Shown: piece by piece, positions 18,091 to 27,401 of the stretch
How the letters are laid out: each line of letters starts with the position of its first letter
Numbering within the stretch: position 1 is the first letter of the stretch
Assembly (NCBI RefSeq): GCF_014635885.1
Contig: NZ_BMDR01000006.1
Span: forward strand, 163,653-227,652
Length of the DNA: 64,000 nucleotides
Direction: 5' to 3'
DNA from: Acinetobacter vivianii
GTDB taxonomy: Bacteria; Pseudomonadota; Gammaproteobacteria; Pseudomonadales; Moraxellaceae
Program-made: the position numbers and the translations under genes
Notes under the pieces: model-generated
What the model saw: only the letters and a program-made list of their open reading frames with translations
Told to the model about the DNA's origin: nothing
Database searches by the model: none

Positions 18091-18526
18091 TATGCAAACA
18101 GCTCAATCCATTATGGCTTTTGATTTTGGTACACAGAAAATGGGGATGGCAATCGGTCAATCCACTATCGAGAGTAGCAATCCCCTGCCATTATTTGCCA
18201 TGAAAGATGGTATTCCAGACTGGGATAAGTTATTAAAGCTCGTCAAAGAATGGCAACCGACCTTATTTTTAGTGGGTTTACCGCTGAATATGGATGATAG
18301 TGAATCTGAATTGTCAGCTCGTGCACGGAAATTTGCCCGTCGTTTACGTCATCAGACCAATATTGAAACGTGGATGGTGGATGAGCGTCTGACCACACGC
18401 GAAGCAAGAGAAGAACTTGAATCTTATCAGAGCAAAGGTCAGGCCAAGCGATTATCGGCTGATAGTTTTGCTGCTGCATTATTAATTCAAAGCTGGTATC
18501 GCGATCCTGTCGGGATTACACCTTAA
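18083..18526 (+). CDS. ruvX: RuvX/YqgF pre-16S rRNA processing nuclease
   Basis: RNase H-fold protein implicated in maturation of the 5' end of 16S rRNA (YqgF), earlier considered a putative Holliday junction resolvase. Motifs include [17 protein letters not shown] with the first catalytic Asp, [26 protein letters not shown] with a second acidic residue, and the final [15 protein letters not shown] choose ATG 18083, which overlaps algH by eight bases; ATG 18092 is the alternative. About 147 residues, usual for the family. Confidence 0.92.
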   Translation: MPDMQTAQSIMAFDFGTQKMGMAIGQSTIESSNPLPLFAMKDGIPDWDKLLKLVKEWQPTLFLVGLPLNMDDSESELSARARKFARRLRHQTNIETWMVDERLTTREAREELESYQSKGQAKRLSADSFAAALLIQSWYRDPVGITP

Positions 18527-18553
18527 AGAAATCTATAATTTTTTTTATCATTT

Positions 18554-18577
18554 AGCGGCGTTCCATGCCGCTTTTTG
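18554..18577 (+). terminator. Intrinsic terminator after ruvX
   Basis: AGCGGC/GCCGCT stem with a seven-base loop followed by TTTTT, 28 bases after the ruvX stop. Confidence 0.85.
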
Positions 18578-18622
18578 TTGTCTCATTCTTGAATGAATTA
18601 GACCACTTGGAAACCGCATTGA

Positions 18623-19624
18623 TTATTTTTCAATAATTCTGACTGTCGCAGTACGTCCAGAAACAAAAGCTAATGGATTATGCGGTTGCTCATCCAGTAC
18701 GATTTTTACTGGTACACGTTGTGCCAAACGCACCCAGCTAAAGGTTGGGTTCACATTTGCCAATAAATTTGAACTGCCAGAGCGCTCACGGTCTTCAATC
18801 CCTGATGCAATCCCCTGCACATGACCACGAATTTGTTGACGATCCCCCATCAACTGTACGGTTGCAGTATCACCTACATGAATACGATTGAGTTTAGTTT
18901 CTTCAAAATAACCCACCACATAAAGCTGTTGACGGTCTAAAAGTGCAGCCACGGCTTGCCCGACTTTAACGTAGTTACCCACACGTAAATCAAAGTTCGA
19001 TAATGTTCCATCCGCAGGTGCAACCACTTCTGAACGATGCAGATTTAATTGCGCCAAATGCAACGCGCTGTTTGCAACCTCAATCAAAGCCTGTTGTTGC
19101 AGAATAGCAGCATTGGCTTGTTCAATATTGGCAGTCAATTGCTCTTTCTCTGCGACAGCTTGATCACGCACAGCAAAGACCTGATCCTGCTCCTGTTTCG
19201 AAATCGCACCATCCATTAAGCTGGCATAACGAGCTGCATTTTTATCAGCTAATTTTTTGTTTGCTTCAGTTTTTACCAAACTGGCTTTGGCCCCTGCCAA
19301 CGTGGCATGCGCTTGTGCCAAACCAGCTTTGGCTTTGGCTAAATCTGATTTGGCCTGTTCCACATCCAGTGCCTGACGTGCGACATCGATTTTAAACAGC
19401 ACCTGCCCTTTTTTTACGGTCTGGTTGTCTTGCACCAGCACTTCAGTGACCAAGCCATTCACATCTGAAGCGACCTGAATCACATCACCACGAATACGGC
19501 CATCACGCGTCCACGGTGCAGCATTGTAGTAATTCCATAAATGCACAACCGTATACACTGCAACCAGCACAGCCAGTAGCAATACAATTGGACGTATGAC
19601 TTTTCTCACATCAAATGCATTCAT
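18623..19624 (-). CDS. HlyD-family periplasmic adaptor (AaeA-like)
   Basis: Membrane-fusion subunit of an FUSC-type efflux system. It begins with one transmembrane helix (about 10-30, RPIVLLLAVLVAVYTVVHLW), then a lipoyl/barrel-sandwich domain with APWTRDGRIRGDVIQVA, a coiled-coil hairpin (about 85-190, rich in Ala, Lys and Gln), and beta-barrel parts with VVAPADGTLSNFDLRVGNYV. I start at ATG 19624, eight bases after AAAGG; two in-frame starts lie upstream at 19630 and 19642. Last gene of the FUSC-DUF1656-HlyD operon. Confidence 0.9.
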   Translation of the reverse strand: MNAFDVRKVIRPIVLLLAVLVAVYTVVHLWNYYNAAPWTRDGRIRGDVIQVASDVNGLVTEVLVQDNQTVKKGQVLFKIDVARQALDVEQAKSDLAKAKAGLAQAHATLAGAKASLVKTEANKKLADKNAARYASLMDGAISKQEQDQVFAVRDQAVAEKEQLTANIEQANAAILQQQALIEVANSALHLAQLNLHRSEVVAPADGTLSNFDLRVGNYVKVGQAVAALLDRQQLYVVGYFEETKLNRIHVGDTATVQLMGDRQQIRGHVQGIASGIEDRERSGSSNLLANVNPTFSWVRLAQRVPVKIVLDEQPHNPLAFVSGRTATVRIIEK

Positions 19625-19687
19625 GTTCATTACCTTTACCATTTATCTTTAAATCATTAAATTTCATAGACACTTTATTCAAAACAC

Positions 19688-19894
19688 TTAAGCCCATAAC
19701 CACACGAACAACCAGTGCACCAGTAGCATGAGCCCCAAGTAAAAGCACAAATTAAAAATACTCGGGAGCGCAATCCAGCCTTTGCTGATCAGGCGATCCA
19801 GCAATGGGCCAGCAAGCTTAAACAAGACATAGGCAATAATGGCCTGTACCAAAAGAATGGGAATATAAATGCCATAAAGATTAAGTTCACCCAT
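19688..19894 (-). CDS. DUF1656 small membrane protein (AaeX-like)
   Basis: Very small inner-membrane protein with two transmembrane helices. MGELNLYGIYIP at the N terminus is characteristic of DUF1656/AaeX proteins, which are almost always coded between an FUSC permease and an HlyD adaptor. I start at ATG 19894, which overlaps the FUSC stop by eight bases; a GTG nine bases earlier is possible. Its exact function is unknown in the family. Confidence 0.88.
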   Translation of the reverse strand: MGELNLYGIYIPILLVQAIIAYVLFKLAGPLLDRLISKGWIALPSIFNLCFYLGLMLLVHWLFVWLWA

Positions 19895-21986
19895 GAGATA
19901 CACCTAAGCCATACATGTCTGAATAGCGCTGTTCTGTGGAAATATGACCAATGCTTTCGCAAATATTATTCAGCGAAATCAAGAGTCGTTGACGTAATTG
20001 AGCATCTTCAATCTGCGGTGCAATACGCTGCAAACGCGCTATTTGCTGCACAATTTCTGCGGGGAAATGATGAATTGAGAGCTGTTTCTCTTGTGCCTGA
20101 AAATACGCTGTAAGTTGCTGTTGCAACGCATTCACTTCTTGTTGTAGCTCTACCATTTGCGGCAATTTTTGGCTAATTTCTTGCAAACGCACCAGATCAA
20201 CAATCGAGCTACTTTCAACCAGCGCATTTTGAATTGCCGTTTTAATTTCTGGATTTTGTACCATCTTGGTATTCAATACGCCGACACGATCTAACATACT
20301 GCGTAAATGAATTTTGAAGTCACTGCCATAAGACAGATGTAATGCCTGTCGCATCGCTTGATAATGCAAAGCTAAAATCCGTGTCGCACTGGTATCTGGA
20401 GAAACGGCACGTACTAGATCAATCACAATCAGGGAGACCATTACACCCAACACCATTGCAAATGAACTGTCCAGATAAGACACCGCATCCATGGTGTATT
20501 GGTTATGCAGATTCAAACCCATCATGGTGTTAATGCCCAATACCATACCAATTGGCATCAACATCTGATTCGCCATCATGGTCACTGCCACCAGAAATAC
20601 AGGGAACAATACCAATGCCAATTGCCAGAAGTGAGTCACATGCGGGAAGATACCAAAGGCGTATAAAAATACCAGTCCTGCCGAAACAATACTGCCCCAG
20701 ATAAAAATGCGTAGCACAGGCACAGGATTATCCAGCGCCGTCAAAATACAGGCGGTGATTGCGCCCATTTGCGCCATCATGAAGCCCGCTTTCCAGCCCG
20801 ACAAAATCCATGCACCTGTAACAATAAAAGTGATCAGCACAGCACTAATTCCGCCACGAATCGCAATACCATGATCTCGGTGCAAACTCGGATATTTCGT
20901 AGTAATCGACGTAATTTCAGCAGGAATGTCTTTTTTACCTTGTTGAATCTGTTGCCAGATCAGTTTTACCGCCAGAATATTGGCAATAAAATGACGAACA
21001 TCCATTTTCAATGCAGCCAGCACAATTTGCTGTTCAGGAGTTGCAATCGAAATCAGCTCAGCAAAATCTTCTTCGAAACGAGCAGGCAAAGCTTGTAAAT
21101 CTGCTGGACTTAAAACTCTTTCCTGTTTTAGAAATGTCAAGGTGTCCTGACGAATCCGATCTAAATGTGGGGTCAGATTGGTCACTTGCATTTGCCCGAG
21201 CTGTTTCACCCGTTGAGACAAAGCCACCAGATTCGCCACCACCAATGAAACCTGATGCAGCATTTCCTGCAACGGTTTGGTCATGCCATTTAACTCACCT
21301 TTTTCATAAGCCAAATGCACAGCCAGCGCATGAATATCTGATGCATCGCGGGTAATTACCGAAAGCACCTGCGTGTAATTTTCTGGCTCTTTCTGAACCG
21401 TAATCAAACGCTCAAAGGTATTTTCCAGATCATTCAGGGTCTTATTGACACGTTGCTTGATCATGGCCCCGACATGAACAGGGAAAAATGTTGCAGAAAC
21501 AACTGCTGTCGCCACTACCCCAATCGAAATTTCCAGCACCCGCGCCAAAGCGATATCAAACATATTGTAGGTATCGATATAGGTAATTGCGTTATACACA
21601 ATCATTGCGGTGGAATAACCCGCCAGCATGAAGACATAACTACGTGGCGTACGGTCAAGTAGCGACACATACAAGGCAAAACCCACCCATAAAGACAGGA
21701 TAATGGTAAAAAGCCACGGCGTATTAATAAAATGCGGTGTGAGCAATAATGCAATAATTGCACCCGCAACAGTTCCCACTAAACGATACACACATTTGGA
21801 AGACACCATACCTGAATAGGGATTGGCAATGATCAGGACCGTACCGATTGACCACATCGGGTTAATCAGATCCAGTTCAAACGAGATAAACAATGCCAGC
21901 ATACCTGCTACAAATGTTTTGCACGCAAAGATGATGTCGAGTCGACTTGGTCTAAAAGCCAACAACTGTTTAAATAGCATGAACAT
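19887..21986 (-). CDS. FUSC-family inner-membrane transporter (AaeB-like)
   Basis: Aromatic-acid exporter-type permease of 699 residues. It has two blocks of about five transmembrane helices (about 25-175 and 375-525), each followed by a soluble cytoplasmic region. The first block contains FELDLINPMWSIGTVLIIA and the SGMVSSKCVYRLVGTVAGA motif conserved in FUSC proteins; the second contains GWKAGFMMAQMGAITACIL. With DUF1656 and HlyD it forms an AaeBXA-type tripartite system. In E. coli the family exports p-hydroxybenzoate and related compounds; the substrate here is unknown. It is the first gene of the operon. Confidence 0.9.
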   Translation of the reverse strand: MFMLFKQLLAFRPSRLDIIFACKTFVAGMLALFISFELDLINPMWSIGTVLIIANPYSGMVSSKCVYRLVGTVAGAIIALLLTPHFINTPWLFTIILSLWVGFALYVSLLDRTPRSYVFMLAGYSTAMIVYNAITYIDTYNMFDIALARVLEISIGVVATAVVSATFFPVHVGAMIKQRVNKTLNDLENTFERLITVQKEPENYTQVLSVITRDASDIHALAVHLAYEKGELNGMTKPLQEMLHQVSLVVANLVALSQRVKQLGQMQVTNLTPHLDRIRQDTLTFLKQERVLSPADLQALPARFEEDFAELISIATPEQQIVLAALKMDVRHFIANILAVKLIWQQIQQGKKDIPAEITSITTKYPSLHRDHGIAIRGGISAVLITFIVTGAWILSGWKAGFMMAQMGAITACILTALDNPVPVLRIFIWGSIVSAGLVFLYAFGIFPHVTHFWQLALVLFPVFLVAVTMMANQMLMPIGMVLGINTMMGLNLHNQYTMDAVSYLDSSFAMVLGVMVSLIVIDLVRAVSPDTSATRILALHYQAMRQALHLSYGSDFKIHLRSMLDRVGVLNTKMVQNPEIKTAIQNALVESSSIVDLVRLQEISQKLPQMVELQQEVNALQQQLTAYFQAQEKQLSIHHFPAEIVQQIARLQRIAPQIEDAQLRQRLLISLNNICESIGHISTEQRYSDMYGLGVSHG

Positions 21987-22128
21987 GTCTCAATTTAGGG
22001 TCAGCTTGATCCTCATCACATCCATAAAAATGTGACGACTCGTCCAGACTGATCTGAAGAATTCAAATCAGGGCAATCGATAGGAATAAAACTGGATATT
22101 GGGAGTGATATACAATGCTTGTGCTTGG

Positions 22129-22156
22129 TATTTTTAGAGAGATTTCCCTAAAAATA
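22129..22156. repeat. Inverted repeat, arms of nine bases
   Basis: TATTTTTAG (22129-22137) and CTAAAAATA (22148-22156) are perfect inverted copies separated by ten bases. Possible operator or transcript hairpin in the FUSC-operon leader. Confidence 0.5.
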
Positions 22157-22216
22157 ATTATCCAAATAAGACATTGTGGTGTTAATTTTTTCAAAACAAA
22201 GCGAATTAGTCAACAT

Positions 22217-22239
22217 AAATTATCACTATTTGATAATTT
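22217..22239. promoter_or_regulatory. Candidate operator palindrome
   Basis: AAATTATCA and TGATAATTT form a perfect 9-bp inverted repeat with a five-base spacer, about 180 bases upstream of the IclR gene and 230 bases upstream of the FUSC gene. The size and symmetry fit a dimeric regulator site. Binding by the adjacent IclR protein is inference. Confidence 0.45.
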
Positions 22240-22414
22240 TTAATTTTAATCTAAAATAATGACGTTAATATTTCATCATTTTCTCAGCATCAGACTCTAT
22301 TTCTTCACAGAAGAAGAGCAAATTTAAAATCCCATACACCACTTAAGCCTTTTCTGTTATAAAGCAATAAAAGTTCGGTTTTCACGTTATTTTGTAAGGA
22401 GTAGACAACGCATC

Positions 22415-23194
22415 ATGGCAATTTCGAGTTTTGGTAAAATTCTCACCGTGCTGGATTTATTTTCAGTTTCACGTCCGATTATCAATGTCGATAATATTTG
22501 TGATGAGCTTGGTCTCTCCAAACCAACTGCCTATCGTTATTTAAAAGAACTGGTTTCTGCCGATATCCTCAAACGGATTAGTGGCACATCAGGTGACTAC
22601 ACGCTTGGTTCTAAAATCGCAGTTCTTGACTATATTTCGCATAGTACTGATCCACTGATTCAGATCAGTATTCCGTTTATGCGCGATATTGTAGAACGTA
22701 CCGAGCTGTGCTGTTTACTCACCTATTTAAATCATGATTACTGTATCGATCTGCATCATGAAACCTTCAAGGAAGCTGAATTGATTTCATATGGTCGAGG
22801 TTGCCCACGCCCTGTTTATGTCGGTGCCTCCCCGAAGATTGTGATTGCGCATTTAACTAAACAACGGATTCAGGCTTACTATCAACAGTTCACGCAGGAA
22901 CTGGCACAGGTGGGTTTTGCCAATAATGCAGATGAATTTATGCAACAGATGCGAAAAATCAAGAAACAGGGCTTCTATTTATCACAAGGTGAGATTGACC
23001 CAATGGTATGCGGTCTTTCAGTGCCGATTCGCTTCTCAAACAAAGAAGCCCCTATCGCCTTGACATTGGTTGCCTCAAAGAACCGCTTTGATTTCCTGAA
23101 TATTCAAAAGCTCATCGAAATTCTACAAACCAATGCGTCTCAAATCGAACATAAGTTCGTTACGCTTTCTGAAAACCAGAATAGTCAAATTTGA
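22415..23194 (+). CDS. IclR-family transcriptional regulator
   Basis: 259-residue DNA-binding regulator. The N-terminal winged helix (about 5-65) contains VDNICDELGLSKPTAYRYL, the IclR recognition helix region. The C-terminal effector domain (about 80-250) has GRGCPRPVYVGASPKIVIA and GFYLSQGEIDPMVCGLSVPI, which align with the ligand-binding core of IclR proteins that sense aromatic or short-chain acids. Divergent placement suggests that it controls the FUSC efflux operon. AaeR, the E. coli regulator of aaeXAB, is a LysR protein, so this pairing is different. Confidence 0.9.
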   Translation: MAISSFGKILTVLDLFSVSRPIINVDNICDELGLSKPTAYRYLKELVSADILKRISGTSGDYTLGSKIAVLDYISHSTDPLIQISIPFMRDIVERTELCCLLTYLNHDYCIDLHHETFKEAELISYGRGCPRPVYVGASPKIVIAHLTKQRIQAYYQQFTQELAQVGFANNADEFMQQMRKIKKQGFYLSQGEIDPMVCGLSVPIRFSNKEAPIALTLVASKNRFDFLNIQKLIEILQTNASQIEHKFVTLSENQNSQI

Positions 23195-23307
23195 GAATAT
23201 TAAAAAACATTTACATTTTTCACTGTTGTAAATGCCAACAAATTCTCATATTATGATTATGTTCTTCAGCATACTCTCCCAAAGAGCATGACTTTCCTCA
23301 GAGAACT

Positions 23308-23334
23308 AAGCTCATCGTTGTTATGGGCTTTTTT
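23308..23334 (+). terminator. Intrinsic terminator after the IclR gene
   Basis: AAGCTCAT pairs with ATGGGCTT (one T-G pair) over a seven-base loop and runs into TTTTTT. Confidence 0.7.
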
Positions 23335-23359
23335 CTTGCCTTAAATTTTTCATCCCATA

Positions 23360-23388
23360 AAAAAAGCCCTCTCAATAGAAGGCTTTTC
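23360..23388 (-). terminator. Terminator after pgsA
   Basis: AAAAGCC/GGCTTTT stem with a 12-base loop; on the minus strand it is followed by a run of T. It lies 16 bases after the pgsA stop. Confidence 0.75.
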
Positions 23389-23403
23389 GTATTCAAATCA
23401 TGC

Positions 23404-23991
23404 TTAAGGCTGTTTTAAATATGGCCAAGCTGCTTTCATATAAATAAACATCGACCATAATGTTAAAATGACCGCAGCATAGAGCAAGGCATAGGCCCAG
23501 ATCTCTAAAGGTTTCCAGTTCAACAGGAATACACTGATCGCGATCATTTGAAAGGCTGTTTTGTATTTTCCGACTGTTGAAACCGCAACACTGGTACGCG
23601 CACCGAGTTCCGCCATCCATTCACGCAAGGCAGAAACAGTAATCTCACGGGAAATAATCACAATCGCAGCAAACGCCATAGAAATGGTCGGTTGCCATTG
23701 CACCAGAACGATCAAAGCCGCTGCAACCATTAACTTATCTGCCACTGGATCAAGAAAGCGCCCAAAAGCAGAAGTTTGATTCAGGGTTCGTGCCAAATAG
23801 CCATCAAACCAGTCGGTCACCGCTGCCAAAACAAAAATCGCAGTCAGTACCATATGGCGCATCATTCCCCCATGATGCTCAGCAATTCCAATTGCTGGTG
23901 GCCAATAGGCAATCACCAAAAACACGGGAATCAGGGCAATACGTGCCAAGGTTAAGATATTAGGAATGTTCAGGATTTGCCCTGTGCTCAT
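23404..23991 (-). CDS. pgsA: CDP-diacylglycerol-glycerol-3-phosphate 3-phosphatidyltransferase
   Basis: Makes phosphatidylglycerol phosphate from CDP-diacylglycerol and glycerol-3-phosphate in the inner membrane. I place the start at ATG 23991 because MSTGQILNIPNILTLARIAL matches the family N terminus; the open frame extends 47 codons further upstream into the neighbouring gene. The CDP-alcohol phosphatidyltransferase motif is present as TDWFDGYLARTLNQTSAFGR and FLDPVADKLM. The 195 residues carry four or five transmembrane helices. Last of uvrC-thioesterase-pgsA. Confidence 0.93.
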   Translation of the reverse strand: MSTGQILNIPNILTLARIALIPVFLVIAYWPPAIGIAEHHGGMMRHMVLTAIFVLAAVTDWFDGYLARTLNQTSAFGRFLDPVADKLMVAAALIVLVQWQPTISMAFAAIVIISREITVSALREWMAELGARTSVAVSTVGKYKTAFQMIAISVFLLNWKPLEIWAYALLYAAVILTLWSMFIYMKAAWPYLKQP

Positions 23992-24094
23992 AAACACCGC
24001 CATGTTGTTCGCATCAAATGCAGTTTGCACAAAGGATGTGCTGAGATTGTATTCATGTGTAGGCAACTTTATACGAAATGCACCGCAGTGTCGA

Positions 24095-24895
24095 CTAGGC
24101 AAAAACCGCAACTGTTTGTCTAAGCACCGCAATTAAACGGTTTTCACGATTCCAGAGATAGGCATATTCGGTGGAATAACCATGTTCTGCGTACTCTGTC
24201 ACAACTTTATATTTAAACCAGTCTTGTATCTGCTCCGCCACAGGATGTAAATAAGTAATCTGCCATGTCAATGAACTTGCGGGTGCAGGTGTCTTGAACA
24301 TCGGCAATACACCAGGCGGCCATACATCCATTAATGCAAACAGATCAGGCAATTGCATCGCACGGTTCTGATGCAAATCTGGTGAAAAACGACTCCACCC
24401 ACCGAAGTCAGGCACTTTGCTGCCTGCCATTGGATAACTGCCTTCAGCCCAGCACAATTCGAAATGCTGTAAGCATTCAGGCATGAGTCCTTCAATATAA
24501 AATGTTTTATCGAGTTGCTCAGGCGTAGGATAATCAGGTACTTGTGGCAGATTTTCGACATGAATTCGGGACTCACGTGGCGAACCAAAGCTGGCAATCA
24601 AGATACTTTGCACCGCTTCGTCTTGCCACAATCTTACTTCAAGCGTAGTCACGGACTTACCTTCACGTAAGATTTCCGCGGTAATTTTTGCTTGTCCTTG
24701 CTGTACAGGCCCTACAAAAGTGATATTACAGCTGAGCAGTTGCTTTGCCGCATCTTGTACGACCGATAAAGCTTTCTGGATCAGAATGCCTGCGACCAGA
24801 CCGCCAAACACCGTGCGACCTTGCAGCCAGCCTGACGGGATATCAATCCATTCTTGTTGTTCAACCTGCTGATAGAGCGGAAGCAATGACATCAT
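24095..24895 (-). CDS. TesB-like acyl-CoA thioesterase family protein
   Basis: Double hotdog-fold thioesterase-like protein of about 266 residues. The first hotdog has GGLVAGILIQKAL and a strand CNITFVGPVQQGQAKITAEI; the second half has ALMDVWPPGVL and SLTWQITYLHPV. The fold assignment (4HBT_3, TesB-like) rests on these patterns; the physiological acyl-CoA substrate is unknown. The start is ATG 24895 or 24892 after AAGGA; an in-frame TTG lies at 24913. It is inserted between uvrC and pgsA, which are neighbours in many gammaproteobacteria. Confidence 0.82.
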   Translation of the reverse strand: MMSLLPLYQQVEQQEWIDIPSGWLQGRTVFGGLVAGILIQKALSVVQDAAKQLLSCNITFVGPVQQGQAKITAEILREGKSVTTLEVRLWQDEAVQSILIASFGSPRESRIHVENLPQVPDYPTPEQLDKTFYIEGLMPECLQHFELCWAEGSYPMAGSKVPDFGGWSRFSPDLHQNRAMQLPDLFALMDVWPPGVLPMFKTPAPASSLTWQITYLHPVAEQIQDWFKYKVVTEYAEHGYSTEYAYLWNRENRLIAVLRQTVAVFA

Positions 24896-24996
24896 TTTTC
24901 CTTGATGATCCAAACATCCTATCTTTGAATGTTTTTAGTGATTTGTGAATGATCATTGATACAACCTCATCAGGACGATTGAGTCAATTGAACCTT

Positions 24997-26796
24997 TTAT
25001 TCATGCAGAATTTTATAAATTGTTCGCGCCATCACTTCGCCCAAACCCGGAACCAACATTAACTCTTTTTCAGAGGCTTTTAATACCCCTTGAATACCAC
25101 CAAAATGGGTGAGCAAATCACGTCTACGTTTTGGCCCTAAACCGGGAATCGCTTCCAATACTGAACTACTACGACGTTTATCGCGCTTAGCCCGATGTTT
25201 GGTGATCGCAAAACGGTGAGCTTCATCGCGAACCTGTTGAATCAGATGCAATGCTTTATGATCTTCTGGCAATTGAATCTTGGTGCCATCGGTAAAATGT
25301 AGCGTTTCCAACCCCGGCTTACGTCCTTCACCTTTAGACACACCAATCATAAAAGCGTCGAGTTGCAGTTCCTGCATCACCTCCATCGCCATATGCAACT
25401 GCCCTTTACCGCCATCAATTAACAGCAGGTCTGGCAGCATATTCTTCTTATAACGACGAGTCAGGGCTTGGCGCATTGCCGCATAATCGTCCCCACCAGT
25501 AATATCCTGAATGGCAAACTGACGATAATCGCGTTTTCTTGCGCCGCCCTGATCAAACACCACACACGAAGCAATCGGTGCTTCACCCATGGTATGACTA
25601 ATATCAAAACACTCAATACGATCGATTGGGCGTCCGACCACCTGCTCCAACTGATGAAAACGCTCATTCAGTTCCAGATGATTACTCAACTTGCCTTTAA
25701 TCGCATGTTGCACATTCATTTGCGCCAGCTCAAGCCATTCCGCCCGAGTTTCACGCACTTTATGCTTGATCTGGACCTTTTTATTAAAGGTTTGCTGCAA
25801 GGCCTCTTCCAGTTGTGCCTTGTCAGGAATGTCGATATTCACAATCAATTCAGACGGCACTTCATCTGCCACCTGAAAATAAAAGTTTGCCATAAAATCA
25901 CTGAGCATCTGCCCCAAATCATCGCCCAGCATATCTGGAAAATAACTTTTTCCGCCCAGCATACGCCCATTACGGACATGCATGATCTGCACACAGGTCA
26001 CACCAGCCTGATAGGCAATCGCCAGAATATCGGCCTCACCCTTAATTTTAAACACCGCTTGCTGAGCTTGGACTTCACGCAATAAACCTAGACGATCACG
26101 ATAGAATACGGCTTTCTCAAATTCTAGTGCCTCTGCAGCCTGCTCCATTTTCCCGATCAGTTCCTGATTCAGCTCTTTGGTATCACCTTGCAAGAAACGA
26201 ATCGAGTTATCGACATCTTCTTTATAATCTTCAGGACTAATCAAGCCCACACACGGCGCAGTACAGCGTTTAATCTGATATTGCAGACATGGGCGTTTGC
26301 GCTGTGAAAAATAGCTGTTTTCACACTGACGTACATTAAATAGTTTTTGTAAAACCAATAAGGTATCTCTGGCACTATAGGCACTGGGATAAGGCCCAAA
26401 GAACTTACCAATCTGATGCTTGCCTTTCCCCCGCCCACTGGCGATCCGTGGATAAGGTTTATCCGCAGAAACAAAGATATAGACATAAGACTTATCATCC
26501 CGCAACATAATATTGTAGGGCGGACGATGCAGCTTAATCAGGTTTTGTTCGAGTAATAATGCTTCCGTTTCAGAGCGAACCACCAGCGATTCAATATCAT
26601 AAATACGGGCCACCAAGGCCTGCGTTTTAGGATGATCAATGGTTTTTACAAAATAGCTCGAGACACGATTTTTCAGGTTTTTGGCTTTGCCCACATACAG
26701 TAGTTCACCATCCTTACCTAGCATTTTATAAACGCCAGGTAACTGGGTCATATGCGCCAATATTTTTTCAATATGTTCTCGAGCGTTTGGGTTCAC
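24997..26796 (-). CDS. uvrC: Excinuclease ABC subunit C
   Basis: Dual-incision nuclease of nucleotide excision repair, recruited by UvrB to DNA lesions. The 599 residues begin with a GIY-YIG domain ([20 protein letters not shown], about 18-37) for the 3' cut. A UVR domain follows (about 205-240), then the RNase H-like UvrC domain with [20 protein letters not shown] for the 5' cut, and a helix-hairpin-helix pair at the C terminus ([15 protein letters not shown] and [11 protein letters not shown]). The start codon is GTG at 26796. All catalytic motifs are intact. Confidence 0.96.
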   Translation of the reverse strand: MNPNAREHIEKILAHMTQLPGVYKMLGKDGELLYVGKAKNLKNRVSSYFVKTIDHPKTQALVARIYDIESLVVRSETEALLLEQNLIKLHRPPYNIMLRDDKSYVYIFVSADKPYPRIASGRGKGKHQIGKFFGPYPSAYSARDTLLVLQKLFNVRQCENSYFSQRKRPCLQYQIKRCTAPCVGLISPEDYKEDVDNSIRFLQGDTKELNQELIGKMEQAAEALEFEKAVFYRDRLGLLREVQAQQAVFKIKGEADILAIAYQAGVTCVQIMHVRNGRMLGGKSYFPDMLGDDLGQMLSDFMANFYFQVADEVPSELIVNIDIPDKAQLEEALQQTFNKKVQIKHKVRETRAEWLELAQMNVQHAIKGKLSNHLELNERFHQLEQVVGRPIDRIECFDISHTMGEAPIASCVVFDQGGARKRDYRQFAIQDITGGDDYAAMRQALTRRYKKNMLPDLLLIDGGKGQLHMAMEVMQELQLDAFMIGVSKGEGRKPGLETLHFTDGTKIQLPEDHKALHLIQQVRDEAHRFAITKHRAKRDKRRSSSVLEAIPGLGPKRRRDLLTHFGGIQGVLKASEKELMLVPGLGEVMARTIYKILHE

Positions 26797-26888
26797 GGCA
26801 TGCCTATTCTCTCTATTTACACCACATGATGTGATGCTTAGGAAGATTTTTTCAAGTTTTAAATGTGAATATCCTGTAAGTACAACGC

Positions 26889-27311
26889 TTATCTAGAAGT
26901 TGAACGTGTTTTATTAAGTGCCTTGCAGAAAACATCTTTATCTTTAGGTGAAATCAAAATATGACTTGCCACACCATTTTTATGATAATCAATGCGTAAA
27001 CGATCTAAAGATAAAGCAGGAGATGAAATGAGGTTATGACTTTCCGAGATTTTGATAATGTCTGACTGATTGATTTGCCACTTAAATACCATTGAATGAA
27101 TCATTAAGTGCTGTTCTGTCACGATATAGCGTGTATTCAGAATTGGCCACCATAACAATGCAATGGTTAAAAAATAAAGTAGCGCATGTTCAGGATATTC
27201 CTGCATCGTTCCCTTGATATACATGGTCCACAAAAATTGGAGCAATAAACCTGTGGTTGCGATGACCACACCCCAAAACCACCAGTCGATTTTGGAACGG
27301 AATACTTGCAT
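26889..27311 (-). CDS. Small membrane protein with YyaB-like PH domain
   Basis: About 140 residues. Two transmembrane helices (about 9-31 and 41-60) are followed by a bacterial pleckstrin-homology-like domain with [18 protein letters not shown] and the signature [17 protein letters not shown], then [15 protein letters not shown]. This order matches DUF1200/YyaB-like proteins (bPH_4), whose role is unknown. I start at ATG 27311, eight bases after GGAAG; an in-frame TTG lies four codons upstream. Gene order with uvrC and the LpxO-like gene gives no clear functional clue. Confidence 0.75.
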   Translation of the reverse strand: MQVFRSKIDWWFWGVVIATTGLLLQFLWTMYIKGTMQEYPEHALLYFLTIALLWWPILNTRYIVTEQHLMIHSMVFKWQINQSDIIKISESHNLISSPALSLDRLRIDYHKNGVASHILISPKDKDVFCKALNKTRSTSR

Positions 27312-27363
27312 ATGAGCTTCCAAATAATGTTGATGAATTCAAATATCTTATCGCAATCCCCCA

Positions 27364-27387
27364 TAAAAAAACGCCCTTACGGGCGTT
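27364..27387 (-). terminator. Terminator of the LpxO-like gene
   Basis: AACGCCC/GGGCGTT with loop TTAC... followed on the minus strand by seven T residues, 15 bases after the stop of the gene at 27402. Confidence 0.88.
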
Positions 27388-27401
27388 GATTTAATTCGAA
27401 C

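Larger units (their letters stand above)
21987..22414. other. Divergent regulatory region FUSC operon / IclR gene
   Basis: 428 AT-rich bases with no convincing ORF. Two inverted repeats stand out, at 22129-22156 and 22217-22239. The region must contain both divergent promoters, and regulator binding is expected here. Confidence 0.6.

Noticed and set aside
23404..24132. Longer pgsA start 47 codons upstream
   Set aside because: The extension overlaps the thioesterase gene and has no similarity to the family N terminus; ATG 23991 fits known PgsA starts.
25468..26085. 205-residue plus-strand ORF opposite uvrC
   Set aside because: It is antisense to the well-conserved uvrC coding frame, with a His-, Leu- and Thr-rich composition typical of shadows.
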